Source: JAJDOD01 sp039024895 (lineage in GTDB: Bacteria; Pseudomonadota; Alphaproteobacteria; Rhodobacterales; Rhodobacteraceae). From it: a stretch of DNA of 64,000 nt. Positions 26,164 through 35,436 of the stretch are shown one piece after another. The translations under genes and the position numbers were made by a program. Location: positions 1 to 64,000 of the forward strand of contig JBCCPJ010000015.1 in assembly GCA_039024895.1 (NCBI GenBank), written 5' to 3'. Positions within the stretch are counted from its first letter, which is position 1. Each line of letters starts with the position of its first letter. The notes beneath the pieces are model-generated. The model was not told where the DNA came from. It worked only from the letters and a program-made list of their open reading frames with translations, and ran no database searches.

Positions 26164-26952
26164 TCAGTCCGGACGGTTTGCCACGGCGCGCAGTCGCTCG
26201 GCGGCCTCGGCCAACAGGGTTTTGTGCGCGACCAGCACCTCCGGCTTTGCCAGTTTCAAACGGGCGGCGATCCCTGCAGGGAGCGCATGATCGGCGGCAT
26301 CATCGGTGGGGTCCATATTTGGCACATCGGGCGTCGCAGGAATTGTGGGTGCCGCTACTTCCGGGAGTTCGGGCTCGGGGCTCGCGACCTGTTCGGCGGG
26401 CTCGGGCGTTGGTTGCTTCGGTTCCGACACTTCAACGGGCTCAGTACCGGCATGGCGAAAGAGCGGGGGCGTTTCCGCATCCAGTTGATCGTCTGGAGTG
26501 CCGGCTTCTATGTTCTCCTGCTCGACGGACGTCTCTTCGGTCTCAAGCAGCGTTTCGTCGGGGTCGGGTTCAGCCGCATGGGTGGAGCGTGCCGCCGGTG
26601 CCGGCCGCGCCGCGCGTTCAAGGGCCTCTTCGTTTAGGGCAGGCGTTGATGGCCCCTCGTCCAGTCCTTCGCCAAATAGTTCCGGGGCGTATCCTGACAC
26701 ATGCTTGATGCCCTCTTCGCGGAAGAGCTTTTGTACCCCGCGAATGGTCATCCCTTGATCGTGGAGCAGCACTTTGACCCCACCAATCACGCGCATGTCG
26801 GATGGCCGATAATAGCGCCGCCCACCGGCGCGCTTCACGGGTTTAATCTGACTGAACCGCGACTCCCAAAAGCGTAACACATGGGTTGGCACATCAAGCC
26901 AATCGGCAACCTCTGAGATGGTCCGGAATGCGTCTCGGGATTTTTCCGCCAA
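26164..26952 (-). CDS. MerR family transcriptional regulator
   Basis: The N-terminal 75 residues form a MerR helix-turn-helix and wing: FRTISEVADWLDVPTHVLRFWESRF, then GRRYYRPSDMRVIGGVKVLLHDQG and the ridge MTIRGVQKLFREEG. The remaining 180 residues are a Pro/Glu/Thr-rich low-complexity linker and a short Ala-rich helical tail; no ligand-binding domain is recognisable. It lies directly downstream of ihfA (4-base gap), an arrangement conserved in Rhodobacterales and other proteobacteria, so the two are co-transcribed. Target genes are unknown. Confidence 0.9.
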   Translation of the reverse strand: MAEKSRDAFRTISEVADWLDVPTHVLRFWESRFSQIKPVKRAGGRRYYRPSDMRVIGGVKVLLHDQGMTIRGVQKLFREEGIKHVSGYAPELFGEGLDEGPSTPALNEEALERAARPAPAARSTHAAEPDPDETLLETEETSVEQENIEAGTPDDQLDAETPPLFRHAGTEPVEVSEPKQPTPEPAEQVASPEPELPEVAAPTIPATPDVPNMDPTDDAADHALPAGIAARLKLAKPEVLVAHKTLLAEAAERLRAVANRPD

Positions 26953-26956
26953 GACC

Positions 26957-27259
26957 TCAGCCCTTGTTGCCGGCCGCCACGCGATCTTTCATCAGGTGTG
27001 AAGGGCGAAATGTCAGGACACGGCGCGGATGAATAGGAACCTCTTCCCCCGTCTTCGGGTTCCGGCCCACGCGCGCCGCTTTATCACGAATAGAAAAAGT
27101 GCCGAATGACGAAATCTTCACCTGCTCGCCAGCGACCAGGGCATCCGACATATGTTGCAAAACATTCTCAACCAATTGTGCAGATTCGTTTCTGCTTAGA
27201 CCGACTTCACGGAAAACGGCATCACTCAAATCCATGCGCGTTAAAGTCTTTCCTGTCAT
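26957..27259 (-). CDS. ihfA: Integration host factor subunit alpha
   Basis: A 100-residue DNA-bending protein of the HU/IHF family that pairs with IhfB. Hallmarks are MTGKTLTRMDLSDAVFREVG at the start, VKISSFGTFSIRDK in the body, the beta-arm GRNPKTGEEVPI with its intercalating Pro, and PRRVLTFRPSHLMKDRV. The ATG at 27259 has AGGGGG upstream; the frame extends 24 codons further without support. It is upstream of merR and downstream of the XRE regulator gene, 262 bases away. Confidence 0.95.
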   Translation of the reverse strand: MTGKTLTRMDLSDAVFREVGLSRNESAQLVENVLQHMSDALVAGEQVKISSFGTFSIRDKAARVGRNPKTGEEVPIHPRRVLTFRPSHLMKDRVAAGNKG

Positions 27260-27522
27260 CCCGACCCCCTGAGGCTTTTTTATTTTGATATATAATCTTC
27301 GCACCATGGGCGCGTTGAAATTCCGAGTCAATATCAGTGCCTTGGGAATCGGCCTTCATTCTTTGAATGCATAGTAAAAACTGTATCAATGGCAGGTTTT
27401 TGCCAAACTTTGCCTGTCGCCAACGCCCGTTTGGGACCAGCTCGGGCCGTCGCTTCAGCGTATCGCCGAGATACGCCCGTTCCCTTGCCTTGCTGAGGCG
27501 CGGCGCTTAAAAGCTATCGGCC

Positions 27523-27951
27523 TTAAGCTTTTGACGATGTGGCGGGCACGTCCGAGGCGCGTAGGGAAGCCATTCTTTCTTCCGCTAACTCAACCAGCTC
27601 GATCTTGTCCGATTTCGACGGCAACGCGGAGTAGGCCGTGACCAAGCGCATCAGCAAGTCGTCTTCACCGGGATTGACCGGTTGCGACGTGGTCATCTGC
27701 GGCGCAACCGACGCTTCCGGCACCGGGGCGCCTTCGACAAATGATGCGAAGCTCAGGCCATAAAATTTGGACAGCAACAGGACCAGTGCGATTGTCGCGC
27801 GGCTCTGGGCGTCTTCATATTTTTGGTATTGCTGAGGGCTCACGCCAATGACTTCGGCAACTTGCGCTTGGGTCAACTGGCGGTCAGTTCGAAATTTCCG
27901 GAGCCTATTACCAACAAAACGGTAGATGGGCGCATGGGTTGGTAACGGCAC
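27523..27951 (-). CDS. XRE family HTH regulator
   Basis: A 142-residue protein with an N-terminal HTH_3 domain at about residues 13-68: LRKFRTDRQLTQAQVAEVIGVSPQQYQKYE is a clear Cro/CI-type helix-turn-helix. It is followed by a linker and a C-terminal helical segment (VTAYSALPSKSDKIELVELAE). It starts with GTG and has AAGG upstream. It sits between fabH and ihfA on the same strand, as a solitary chromosomal regulator; no phage genes are nearby. Confidence 0.85.
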   Translation of the reverse strand: MPLPTHAPIYRFVGNRLRKFRTDRQLTQAQVAEVIGVSPQQYQKYEDAQSRATIALVLLLSKFYGLSFASFVEGAPVPEASVAPQMTTSQPVNPGEDDLLMRLVTAYSALPSKSDKIELVELAEERMASLRASDVPATSSKA

Positions 27952-28091
27952 GTGGATAACCTTCGGTTCGTTAGTGGTAGGGTTAGCTACTTTATTCGAA
28001 ACCGTTTGTCGACGAATTCCTTTGCGTCATTCGGGTATCCTGAAGTAAGGTAGTCAGCCTAGCGCTCGTCCGGCGGATAGGCCGCGATGGT

Positions 28092-29063
28092 TCACCAGCG
28101 TAAAACAACAGATCCCCAAGCCAAACCGCCGCCGATGGCTTCGGTGACAAGAAGGTCCCCTTCCTTGATCTGCCCGTTCGAGACTCCGGCGCTCAAGGCA
28201 AGGGGGATCGACGCTGCGGAGGTGTTCCCATGATCTTGAACGGTCACAACAACCCGGTCCATGCCTACCCCCATTTTGGCCGCCGTGGATTTGATGATCC
28301 GCAAATTGGCCTGATGGGGGACGATCCAATCCACATCGTCTCCGCTCAGTCCGAGCGTGTCGAGTGCCGTATGCGCCGTCTTCGCCAGCTTTTCGACGGC
28401 ATGCCGGAAAACTTCCTTGCCCTGCATGCGCAGATAGCCCGTGGTTTGCGTCGAAACGCCGCCGTCCACGTAGAGGATGTCGCGGTAGCTGCCGTCTGAA
28501 TTGAGATCTGTCGCCAGGATCCCTCGATCCGCCGTTGTCCCTGTGCCATCCTCAGCCTCAACCACAATCGCACCGGCACCATCGCCAAAAAGCACTGAAG
28601 TCGCGCGATCTTCGAAGTCGATGATCCGGCTGAACGTCTCTGCTCCGATAATCAGGACGCGTTGCGCTTGACCCGAGAGGATCAGCGCATTCGCCTGTGC
28701 CAGGGCAAAGACGAAACCGGCACAGACGGCCTGCACATCAAAGGCAAATCCCTGCGTCATGCCGATCCGATGCTGGACCATTGTTGCGGCGGACGGAAAG
28801 GTGAGGTCTGCGGTGGATGTGGCAACCAGCAAAGCGTCGAGGTCGTTCGCCTTAAGACCAGCCGAAGCCAGTGCTGCTTTCGCCGCATAGCTTGCTAGGT
28901 CCGAGGTCGTTTCGCCATCCGCTGCAAAATGCCGGCGCTCAATACCAGAGCGCGACCTGATCCACTCGTCGCTCGTGTCAATCCTGTCTTCAAACCAGCT
29001 ATTTGGAACGATCCGTTCGGGTAGGTAGTGCCCTACGCCCCGAACTACCGCGCGTTTTGTCAT
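28092..29063 (-). CDS. fabH: 3-oxoacyl-[acyl-carrier-protein] synthase III
   Basis: FabH condenses acetyl-CoA with malonyl-ACP to start fatty-acid synthesis. The 323-residue protein shows the Cys-His-Asn catalytic triad: Cys114 in FDVQAVCAGFVFAL, His in WIVPHQANLRI and Asn in DHGNTSAASIPLAL. RSRSGIERRHFAADGE near the N-terminus is also typical. Its start overlaps the plsX stop by 4 bases, showing translational coupling. Confidence 0.96.
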   Translation of the reverse strand: MTKRAVVRGVGHYLPERIVPNSWFEDRIDTSDEWIRSRSGIERRHFAADGETTSDLASYAAKAALASAGLKANDLDALLVATSTADLTFPSAATMVQHRIGMTQGFAFDVQAVCAGFVFALAQANALILSGQAQRVLIIGAETFSRIIDFEDRATSVLFGDGAGAIVVEAEDGTGTTADRGILATDLNSDGSYRDILYVDGGVSTQTTGYLRMQGKEVFRHAVEKLAKTAHTALDTLGLSGDDVDWIVPHQANLRIIKSTAAKMGVGMDRVVVTVQDHGNTSAASIPLALSAGVSNGQIKEGDLLVTEAIGGGLAWGSVVLRW

Positions 29064-30169
29064 CTTGCCTGCCCGCTGACGGCCGTTTCGGCCTGTTCTA
29101 GCGATCTATCCTGCGGGCTAAGGTCCAAAGATGCAACCCGTGCAGCGAGCCTCTGGTTGAACTGGCTGTCAGCCAACCGGAAGGCAAGCTTGATTGCCGC
29201 GCTCACACCGGTCGCATCGGCGGAGCCGTGGCTTTTCACAACGGTGCCGTTTAGCCCGAGAAACACGCCACCATTTACGCGGCGCGGATCGATGCGCTTC
29301 GACAAGCGGCGCAGCGATGTCAGCGCCAAAAGGGCGGCAATCCGGGACAAGGGGGTTGCGCGGAATGCCTCTTGCAAGAGTTCCCGGATCAACTGCGCCG
29401 TGCCTTCGCCCGTTTTCAACGCGACATTGCCGGTAAACCCGTCGGTCACGATCACATCCACACGGTTTGAAGGGATGTCACCGCCTTCGACGAAACCGAC
29501 GAAATCGAACTCGGCGTCCCCCGCACTGCGTGTAATGAGATCGTAGGCCTCACGCATTTCAGGACGACCTTTGTTTTCTTCCGTCCCGACATTCAACAGC
29601 CCGATCCTCGGGCGCGCTAACCCAAGCCCGTTTCGCGCATAGGACGCGCCCATTAACGCATATTGGACGAGGTCTTTGGCGTCGGCGCGCACATCGGCGC
29701 CGACATCGAGCATTACGTTGAAGCCACCGGGGTTTTGCGACGGCCAGAGGATGCCAATGGCAGGGCGGTCGACACCTGGCAGCTTGCGGAGTGCCAGCAT
29801 CGAGACCGCCATCAAAGCCCCGGTATTCCCGCAGGAGACAACAGCATCCGCCTCACCGCTTTTAACAGCCGCGATCGCGGCCCACATTGTCGTGCCCTTC
29901 CCGTGGCGCATGACATGTGCAGGCTTGTCGTCCATTTTAACAAACTCGCGGACATCTCGGACGCCGCAGCGACTGCCGAGTTTGCGCTTTGCAATAAGAG
30001 GGCTGAGTTCGTTTTCGGGGCCAAAGACGAGAAACTGGATTTTCGGGTTCTTGGCGCAGGACTTTGAAATACCGGCCACGATGGCAGCCGGACCCAGGTC
30101 GCCGCCCATGGCGTCAACCGCAATGGTGATGCGCTCAGGCGCGTCTCCAGTATGGGTGTGGTCCGTCAT
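29060..30169 (-). CDS. plsX: Phosphate acyltransferase PlsX
   Basis: PlsX converts acyl-ACP to acyl-phosphate for phosphatidic acid synthesis by PlsY. The 369-residue product carries ITIAVDAMGGDLGPAAIVAG at the N-terminus, VVSCGNTGALMAVSML, LDVGADVRADAKDLVQYALMG, LLNVGTEENKGRP and DVIVTDGFTGNVALKTGEG. It lies between rpmF (26 bases upstream) and fabH (4-base overlap), the widely conserved rpmF-plsX-fabH operon linking ribosome and lipid synthesis. Confidence 0.96.
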   Translation of the reverse strand: MTDHTHTGDAPERITIAVDAMGGDLGPAAIVAGISKSCAKNPKIQFLVFGPENELSPLIAKRKLGSRCGVRDVREFVKMDDKPAHVMRHGKGTTMWAAIAAVKSGEADAVVSCGNTGALMAVSMLALRKLPGVDRPAIGILWPSQNPGGFNVMLDVGADVRADAKDLVQYALMGASYARNGLGLARPRIGLLNVGTEENKGRPEMREAYDLITRSAGDAEFDFVGFVEGGDIPSNRVDVIVTDGFTGNVALKTGEGTAQLIRELLQEAFRATPLSRIAALLALTSLRRLSKRIDPRRVNGGVFLGLNGTVVKSHGSADATGVSAAIKLAFRLADSQFNQRLAARVASLDLSPQDRSLEQAETAVSGQAR

Positions 30170-30195
30170 TGCCCTTCCCGGCGCCGACGGGGCAC

Positions 30196-30402
30196 TTAGG
30201 CCGCGTCTTCGTCCAGATCAATCTCGTCGGCCTGAGCCACGATTTCACGTCCGTCATAGTGGCCACAGGCACCGCAAACGTGGTGCGGGCGCTTCAGTTC
30301 GCCGCAATTCGGGCACTCACCCGGGTTGAACGCCGTCAGAGCATCGTGAGCGCGACGGTTGTTCCGACGAGACGGCGAAACTTTATTCTGGGGGACAGCC
30401 AT
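30196..30402 (-). CDS. rpmF: Large ribosomal subunit protein bL32
   Basis: A 68-residue ribosomal protein: MAVPQNKVSPSRRNNRRAHD is the conserved basic start, and two zinc-binding pairs CPNCG and CGACG are present, so this is the zinc-containing (C+) form. The C-terminus ends in an acidic stretch. The 256 bases upstream (30403-30658) hold no recognisable gene and should contain the operon promoter, but I cannot single out convincing hexamers. Confidence 0.95.
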   Translation of the reverse strand: MAVPQNKVSPSRRNNRRAHDALTAFNPGECPNCGELKRPHHVCGACGHYDGREIVAQADEIDLDEDAA

Positions 30403-30658
30403 GTCCTTATCCTCGGGTCAAAAGCGTTGTTCAGCGGGGTCTTACGCGCTGAACGCGCCCCTGTCCAACTCATTGTTCGTGTGGAACGCGGAACATACTG
30501 CGATTCCTTTGAAACGCAAGCGCCGAATTTGTACTTTTCTGGCGCATTGAACCATGCATTTCAGTCGTTTTGCGACGGATTTGGACACAGTATCACGTCA
30601 GCGCTTTGACAAAACCACCCCATAACCTCCGACCGTCATACCGACCCGCTTGCAAGTG

Positions 30659-31075
30659 CTAATCGTCTCTCCCCGGCTCATTTGGGTTATTGGAGAAAAG
30701 CGCGATCTTGTTCCCTTGCGGGTCGCGGAGGTAGCCAACAAAGAAATGAGCGCCATAGGCTGCACGAAAACCGGGTGCGCCCTCATCTTTTCCACCAGCC
30801 TCAAGGGCTGCGGCATGGAGTTCTCGGACCTGGCTTTGGCTCTGCGCTTGGAAGGCCACCATCGCGCCATTCCCTGCCGAGGCCGGGGCACCGTCAAATG
30901 GCGATTTCACGTAGAAATCTGGTTGAATGCCCCGCTGGCCCGGCTGAGCGGCCGGAATATAACTCAAATCCCCCTGGTACTGTTCCAAGCTATACCCAAG
31001 GGCTGGCAAAAACGTCGAATAGAAACGTTCAGCACGCGCCATGTCATCGACGCCAACACTCACGTATCCAATCAA
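30659..31075 (-). CDS. VOC/glyoxalase family protein
   Basis: A 138-residue vicinal-oxygen-chelate protein. The N-terminus MIGYVSVGVDDMARAERFYSTFLPALGY and the C-terminal FFVGYLRDPQGNKIALF are typical of single-domain glyoxalase/bleomycin-resistance proteins; the latter supplies a repeat of the beta-alpha-beta-beta-beta unit. The metal site and substrate cannot be predicted. It lies between yceD and rpmF, which are adjacent in many relatives, so it may be an insertion into that locus. Confidence 0.82.
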   Translation of the reverse strand: MIGYVSVGVDDMARAERFYSTFLPALGYSLEQYQGDLSYIPAAQPGQRGIQPDFYVKSPFDGAPASAGNGAMVAFQAQSQSQVRELHAAALEAGGKDEGAPGFRAAYGAHFFVGYLRDPQGNKIALFSNNPNEPGRDD

Positions 31076-31188
31076 TTCAGGTTTCCCCTTTTGTCAGAAA
31101 ACACCAAAGCGCGCCTTTATTGGTCCACAAAACGCACTGACATGACATCCCAGTCTTCTGGTGCCCGTTAAGCGCGCCGACACCATAG

Positions 31189-31725
31189 CTACCCGTCGTG
31201 TCCGCCTTCCATCTTGTCTCGAAGCGCCTTTAACCCTGCAAAAGGTTTGGCATCTTCGTCAGTCATCGGCGCAACACCTGGTTTCGTGACGGTGATGTCC
31301 ACCGGCGCCACGCCCTCCGCCCGCGGCCAGTCGGGCAGGGCCAGCGCCAAGGCTTCTTCCATCACGGCTTCCAGGTCGATTGCAGACGGCAACGGTTCTG
31401 CCGTATCGTCTTCCGGCATCTCCGCCTCTTCCGCCGTGGGGAATTCCATCTCCGCGAGATACGCGCGATAGATGGGTGCGTCGATGCGCGTCGTTACGGG
31501 GTCACCCGTGACCACGCAAGGCTGCACCACTGTTGCGCCCAGTGTCGCATTCAGCGTCAAGTCCTTGGCGCCAGAAGGAGCGACGCTGCCCGAGAAGCTG
31601 AGCTTCCGCAATCCGATCAATGCCAAGCGCGCGGCAATTTCTGCCCGCAGCCCCTCATCCGGCGCCAAGTGAAACGTCACTTCGCGCACCAGCTTGACTG
31701 TGGACAGAACGGTGGTCTCGGTCAT
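31189..31725 (-). CDS. YceD/DUF177 family protein
   Basis: A 178-residue protein of the DUF177 family, associated with 23S rRNA accumulation and usually found upstream of rpmF. The family motif VVQPCVVTGDPVTTRID is near residue 75, and the C-terminus shows PFAGLKALRDK, the usual ending. The middle is acidic. It diverges from the BamE-like lipoprotein gene with about 70 bases between the start codons, the usual alphaproteobacterial arrangement. Confidence 0.87.
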   Translation of the reverse strand: MTETTVLSTVKLVREVTFHLAPDEGLRAEIAARLALIGLRKLSFSGSVAPSGAKDLTLNATLGATVVQPCVVTGDPVTTRIDAPIYRAYLAEMEFPTAEEAEMPEDDTAEPLPSAIDLEAVMEEALALALPDWPRAEGVAPVDITVTKPGVAPMTDEDAKPFAGLKALRDKMEGGHDG

Positions 31726-31795
31726 CTCGCGCCTCCTTGCGCTGACGTCGGTCTCTGGCTATGCCGGGGAACAGTCAAAGAGGCAAGAGGGGCCG

Positions 31796-32257
31796 ATGCG
31801 CGGGATCAGACACATCAGAACCGGGTTTGCCCTGATCGGGCTCGTCACGCTCACAGGCTGCGCGGCCACGTTGGAAGACAGCCACGGCTACGTTCCAGAC
31901 GAAACCCTTCTCCGCGAGGTCAAACTCGGTGTTGATACGAAGGAAACCGTTGGCCGATTGCTTGGCCGCCCAGGCACTGAAGGTGTCGTGGATGACCTTG
32001 GCTGGTACTATGTGCAGTCTGACTATGAAACCTTCCTATGGCGGGCACCCGTCGAAGTTGACCGCGAAGTCGTCGCCGTCAGCTTCTCGGACGCCGGAAC
32101 AGTCAGCAATGTCGAACGGTTCGGCCTGGAAGAGGGGCGGGTTATCGCACTGTCCCGAAGGGTTACAACATCGAATACGCGTGGTATCGGCTTCTTGCGC
32201 CAGCTCTTCTCAAACCTCGGCACGTTGAATGCCGCGGACCTGCTTCAAGACAACTGA
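31796..32257 (+). CDS. BamE/SmpA-like outer membrane lipoprotein
   Basis: A 153-residue lipoprotein of the SmpA/OmlA (BamE) family. The signal peptide ends in a lipobox LTGC at about residue 20, followed by the BamE-like helix-strand unit VKLGVDTKETVGRLLGRPG...WYYVQSDYETFLWR. BamE assists BamA in outer-membrane protein insertion. I chose the ATG at 31796 (AGAGGGG upstream) because it gives the signal peptide; the frame is open 34 codons earlier inside the divergent intergenic region. Its last 13 bases overlap the end of msrB on the other strand. Confidence 0.85.
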   Translation: MRGIRHIRTGFALIGLVTLTGCAATLEDSHGYVPDETLLREVKLGVDTKETVGRLLGRPGTEGVVDDLGWYYVQSDYETFLWRAPVEVDREVVAVSFSDAGTVSNVERFGLEEGRVIALSRRVTTSNTRGIGFLRQLFSNLGTLNAADLLQDN

Positions 32258-32670
32258 TCGGCCGCTGATCCGACCTCTTCCTCTTCCGGAAGGAAGTCGA
32301 GCGAGACACCGTTGATGCAGTACCGCAAGCCCGTTGGTCGGGGGCCATCCGGGAAGACGTGACCCAGATGCCCGCCGCAGCGTGCGCAATGCACTTCTGT
32401 TCGACGCATAAAGAAACTGCGGTCATCGCTCTCGCCCACCATTTCACCATCCATCGGTTGATAGAAGGAAGGCCAGCCCGTCCCGCTATCGAACTTATGT
32501 GCCTGGTCAAAAAGGGGGGCGCCGCACCCCTTGCAGGCATAGATGCCCGGATTTTTAGGGAAGTTGTCATGGGTGAAGGCGCGTTCGGTCCCGTGTTTCC
32601 GCAGGACCTTGTACTCAAGATCATTCAATTGCGCCCGCCATTCAGCGTCAGATTTTACGACCTTTTCCAC
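32245..32670 (-). CDS. msrB: Peptide-methionine (R)-S-oxide reductase
   Basis: MsrB repairs the R-sulfoxide of methionine in proteins. The 141-residue product has the catalytic LRYCINGVSLDF, the zinc-binding pairs CKGCG and CARCG, and the conserved KFDSGTGWPSFYQP and GGHLGHVFPDGP. The frame continues upstream to ATGs at 32703 and 32730, but those lack a ribosome-binding site and add Cys-rich residues absent from the family. I chose the GTG at 32670 (AAGGA seven bases upstream). It diverges from olsB. Confidence 0.88.
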   Translation of the reverse strand: MEKVVKSDAEWRAQLNDLEYKVLRKHGTERAFTHDNFPKNPGIYACKGCGAPLFDQAHKFDSGTGWPSFYQPMDGEMVGESDDRSFFMRRTEVHCARCGGHLGHVFPDGPRPTGLRYCINGVSLDFLPEEEEVGSAADQLS

Positions 32671-32765
32671 CCGTTTTTCCTTTCCTTCACGCCCATGACA
32701 CATGTTGCATGTCGTCTCACACCACAACATATAAGGGAAATCGCTCTCGGACCAAGGAGGGCAGC

Positions 32766-33509
32766 ATGTCACACGGCTGCTATCGCGCACGGCGCGCAGA
32801 GACAGAAACAGACGTCGCCGCCGCGCAACGCCTGCGCTATCTTGCGTTCATTGCCGAAACAGGTGCGGTCCCGCGCGAAACGGATCGGGATGCGGATGCT
32901 TTCGACGAAACCTGCCACCACATCCTGATTGAGCACGTCCAAAGCGGTACGCTCGTGGCGACTTTTCGTCTTCTCCCATTCGCGTCTGGCGAGGACATCG
33001 CCCAAAGCTACAGCGCCCAATATTACGACCTCGACGCGCTTAAAGCCTATGATAAGCCAATGGTCGAGATGGGGCGCTTCTGTACGGCGCCGGGTGTGAG
33101 AGACCCGGACATCCTACGCGTCGCTTGGGGCGCCATCACCCGCTTTGTGGATCAGGATGGTGTCGGTCTCCTCTTTGGCTGCTCCTCCTTTCATGGCACC
33201 GATACCCAAGCCTATGCCGATGCCTTTGCCATGCTCAAGGAAGCGCACCTCGCGCCGCATCGGTGGCTGCCAAGTATCAAGGCTCCCAAAGTGTTTCGCT
33301 TTGCCCAAAGGCTGGGGCGCGCACCGGACCGCAAACGCGCGTTAAAAACGATGCCGCCCTTGCTTCGAAGCTATTTGACCATGGGGGGATGGGTCAGCGA
33401 CCATGCCGTTGTCGATACCGATATGAATACGCTCCATGTCTTCACCGGGCTTGAAATCCGCACCATTCCGCCCGCCCGGGCAAAAGCCCTCCGCGCCGTG
33501 GCTGGCTAG
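32766..33509 (+). CDS. olsB: L-ornithine N-alpha-acyltransferase (ornithine-lipid synthesis)
   Basis: A GNAT-fold acyltransferase of 247 residues resembling OlsB, which makes lyso-ornithine lipid from 3-hydroxyacyl-ACP. Seen: a Cys/Arg-rich start, AQRLRYLAFI, LIEHVQSGTLVATFRLLPF, KPMVEMGRFCTAPGVRDPDILRVAWGAI, LLFGCSSFHGTD and the C-terminal GGWVSDHAVVDTDMNTLHVFTGLEI. The ATG at 32766 follows AAGGAGG. The second acyltransferase OlsA, often adjacent in relatives, is not here: the next gene is an ABC-F ATPase. Confidence 0.85.
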   Translation: MSHGCYRARRAETETDVAAAQRLRYLAFIAETGAVPRETDRDADAFDETCHHILIEHVQSGTLVATFRLLPFASGEDIAQSYSAQYYDLDALKAYDKPMVEMGRFCTAPGVRDPDILRVAWGAITRFVDQDGVGLLFGCSSFHGTDTQAYADAFAMLKEAHLAPHRWLPSIKAPKVFRFAQRLGRAPDRKRALKTMPPLLRSYLTMGGWVSDHAVVDTDMNTLHVFTGLEIRTIPPARAKALRAVAG

Positions 33510-33588
33510 CGCCCTTTTGACAGGCGCGCCGCGCCGAGTGTCCCGCTCAACGCTTGACGCCCGCCCCGCGGCACCGTAGCCCCCGCCC

Positions 33589-35397
33589 ATGGCACAGCCC
33601 CCCCTTTTGCAGTTGACGGATATTGGCCTGGGTTTTGGCGGTGAACCGCTTTTCGATGGCCTGTCGCTGGTCATCCAACAGGGGGACCGGCTTGCGCTTG
33701 TCGGGCGCAATGGGTCGGGAAAATCCACCCTTCTCAAAGTCATGGCGGGTCTCGTGGAGGCAGATCGCGGCGCGCGCACCGTGCCCACAGGCACCGCCGT
33801 GGGATATATGGAGCAGGAACCCGAGATGACGGGATGCGCCACCCTTGGCGATTTTGCTTTGCGTGATCTTGGCCCGTCGGAGCTCTGGCGGGTCGAAGCT
33901 GCGGCGGAAGGGCTGAAACTCGATGTCGATGCCGATCCCCTCAAAGCGTCCGGAGGGGAGCGACGCCGGGCAGCTCTCGCCAAACTTCTGGCGGAAGCGC
34001 CCGATCTCATGCTGCTCGATGAACCGACAAACCACCTCGATGTCGAAGCGATCGGTTGGCTGGAACGGCGGCTGAAGGAAACGCGCCAGGCATTTGCCGT
34101 CATCAGCCACGACCGCGCGTTTTTGCGCGCGCTGACCCAGGCGACACTTTGGATAGACCGGGGTGACGTGCGTCGGCGCGACGGCAGTTTCGATGGGTTC
34201 GAAGCATGGCGCGATAAGACTTGGGCGGAGGAAGACGACGCGCGCCACAAGCTGAACCGAAAGATCAAGGCCGAGGCCCGTTGGGCGGTCGAAGGCATCA
34301 GCGCGCGACGCAAGCGAAATCAAGGCAGGGTGCGCGCGCTTCAAGCGCTCCGGGCCGAGCGCGCGGGCCAGATCACGCGGGATGGTCCCGCCGCTCTCCA
34401 ATTCGGTGAGGGCCCAAAATCCGGCAAGCGCGTGATCGAAGCCACGGGCTTGTCAAAGACTTACGAGGCAAAGGTAATCTGTCGGAACTTTGATCTGCGC
34501 GTGATGCGGGGCGACAGGATCGCTTTTGTCGGGCCGAACGGTGTCGGCAAGACAACTCTGATCGAACTTTTGACCGGTCAACGCGCGCCCGATGGCGGCA
34601 CGTTGAAGCTTGGCACGAATATTGAGCTTGCCACCTTCGACCAGCGCAGGGCCGCACTTGATCCGGACGCCACCCTTTGGGAAAGCCTGACCGAAGACAA
34701 GGCATCCCGCGTGGCGGGCCGTTCCGATCAGGTTATGGTGCGGGGGACACCCCGGCACGTGGTCGGCTATCTGAAGGACTTTCTGTTTGACGAAGCCCAG
34801 GCCCGCGCGCCCGTGCGTGCGCTGTCGGGGGGTGAAAAGGCGCGCCTCCTTTTGGCGCGTATCATGGCAAAGCCGTCAAACCTGCTGGTCCTCGATGAAC
34901 CCACCAACGATCTTGATATAGAAACGCTTGATCTGCTGCAGGAAGTTCTTGGGGACTATGATGGCACGGTCCTTCTGGTCAGCCACGACCGCGACTTCAT
35001 CGACCGGGTCGCGACCACCACTGTGGCGCTTGAAGGGGCAGGGCGCATCGTCGTCCATGCGGGCGGCTGGAGCGATTGCGCGCCCAAACTCCAATGGGCC
35101 GCAAACACGCCTTCGGAAGTACCGAAACCAACCACTTCTCGCATGCGCGACAAAACTGAAGCAAAACCCGACGAACTCAGCTTCACCGAAAAACACCGTC
35201 TCGAGGCATTGCCGAAAGAGATCGACCGCCTGACTGCGGAGATCGAGAAGTTGGAAACGCTCATGGCCGATCCTGATCTCTACACCCGCGAGCCGGTCAA
35301 GTTTGCGAAAGCAACCGAAGCGCTCACCACACGCCAATCGACCCTGGCGGCTCTCGAGGATGAGTGGCTTACCCTGGCGGAGAAGGCCGAAAACTAG
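33589..35397 (+). CDS. uup: ABC-F ATPase, Uup-like
   Basis: A soluble protein of 602 residues with two ABC ATPase domains and no membrane segments. Walker A motifs are VGRNGSGKSTLLKV and VGPNGVGKTTLIEL; signatures KASGGERRRAALAK and LSGGEKARLLLAR; Walker B LMLLDEPTNHLD and LLVLDEPTNDLD. The C-terminal 80 residues form a charged coiled coil (LEALPKEIDRLTAEIEKLETLM) typical of Uup, which acts on branched DNA or ribosomes. The gene is in a single unit and ends at the hairpin at 35468-35490. Confidence 0.88.
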   Translation: MAQPPLLQLTDIGLGFGGEPLFDGLSLVIQQGDRLALVGRNGSGKSTLLKVMAGLVEADRGARTVPTGTAVGYMEQEPEMTGCATLGDFALRDLGPSELWRVEAAAEGLKLDVDADPLKASGGERRRAALAKLLAEAPDLMLLDEPTNHLDVEAIGWLERRLKETRQAFAVISHDRAFLRALTQATLWIDRGDVRRRDGSFDGFEAWRDKTWAEEDDARHKLNRKIKAEARWAVEGISARRKRNQGRVRALQALRAERAGQITRDGPAALQFGEGPKSGKRVIEATGLSKTYEAKVICRNFDLRVMRGDRIAFVGPNGVGKTTLIELLTGQRAPDGGTLKLGTNIELATFDQRRAALDPDATLWESLTEDKASRVAGRSDQVMVRGTPRHVVGYLKDFLFDEAQARAPVRALSGGEKARLLLARIMAKPSNLLVLDEPTNDLDIETLDLLQEVLGDYDGTVLLVSHDRDFIDRVATTTVALEGAGRIVVHAGGWSDCAPKLQWAANTPSEVPKPTTSRMRDKTEAKPDELSFTEKHRLEALPKEIDRLTAEIEKLETLMADPDLYTREPVKFAKATEALTTRQSTLAALEDEWLTLAEKAEN

Positions 35398-35436
35398 CCC
35401 GTTCCTGGCATCAGGCGTTTCTTACGGGTCCTTTGC

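Noticed and set aside
30169..30609. 146-codon plus frame over rpmF
   Set aside because: It is antisense to a certain ribosomal-protein gene.
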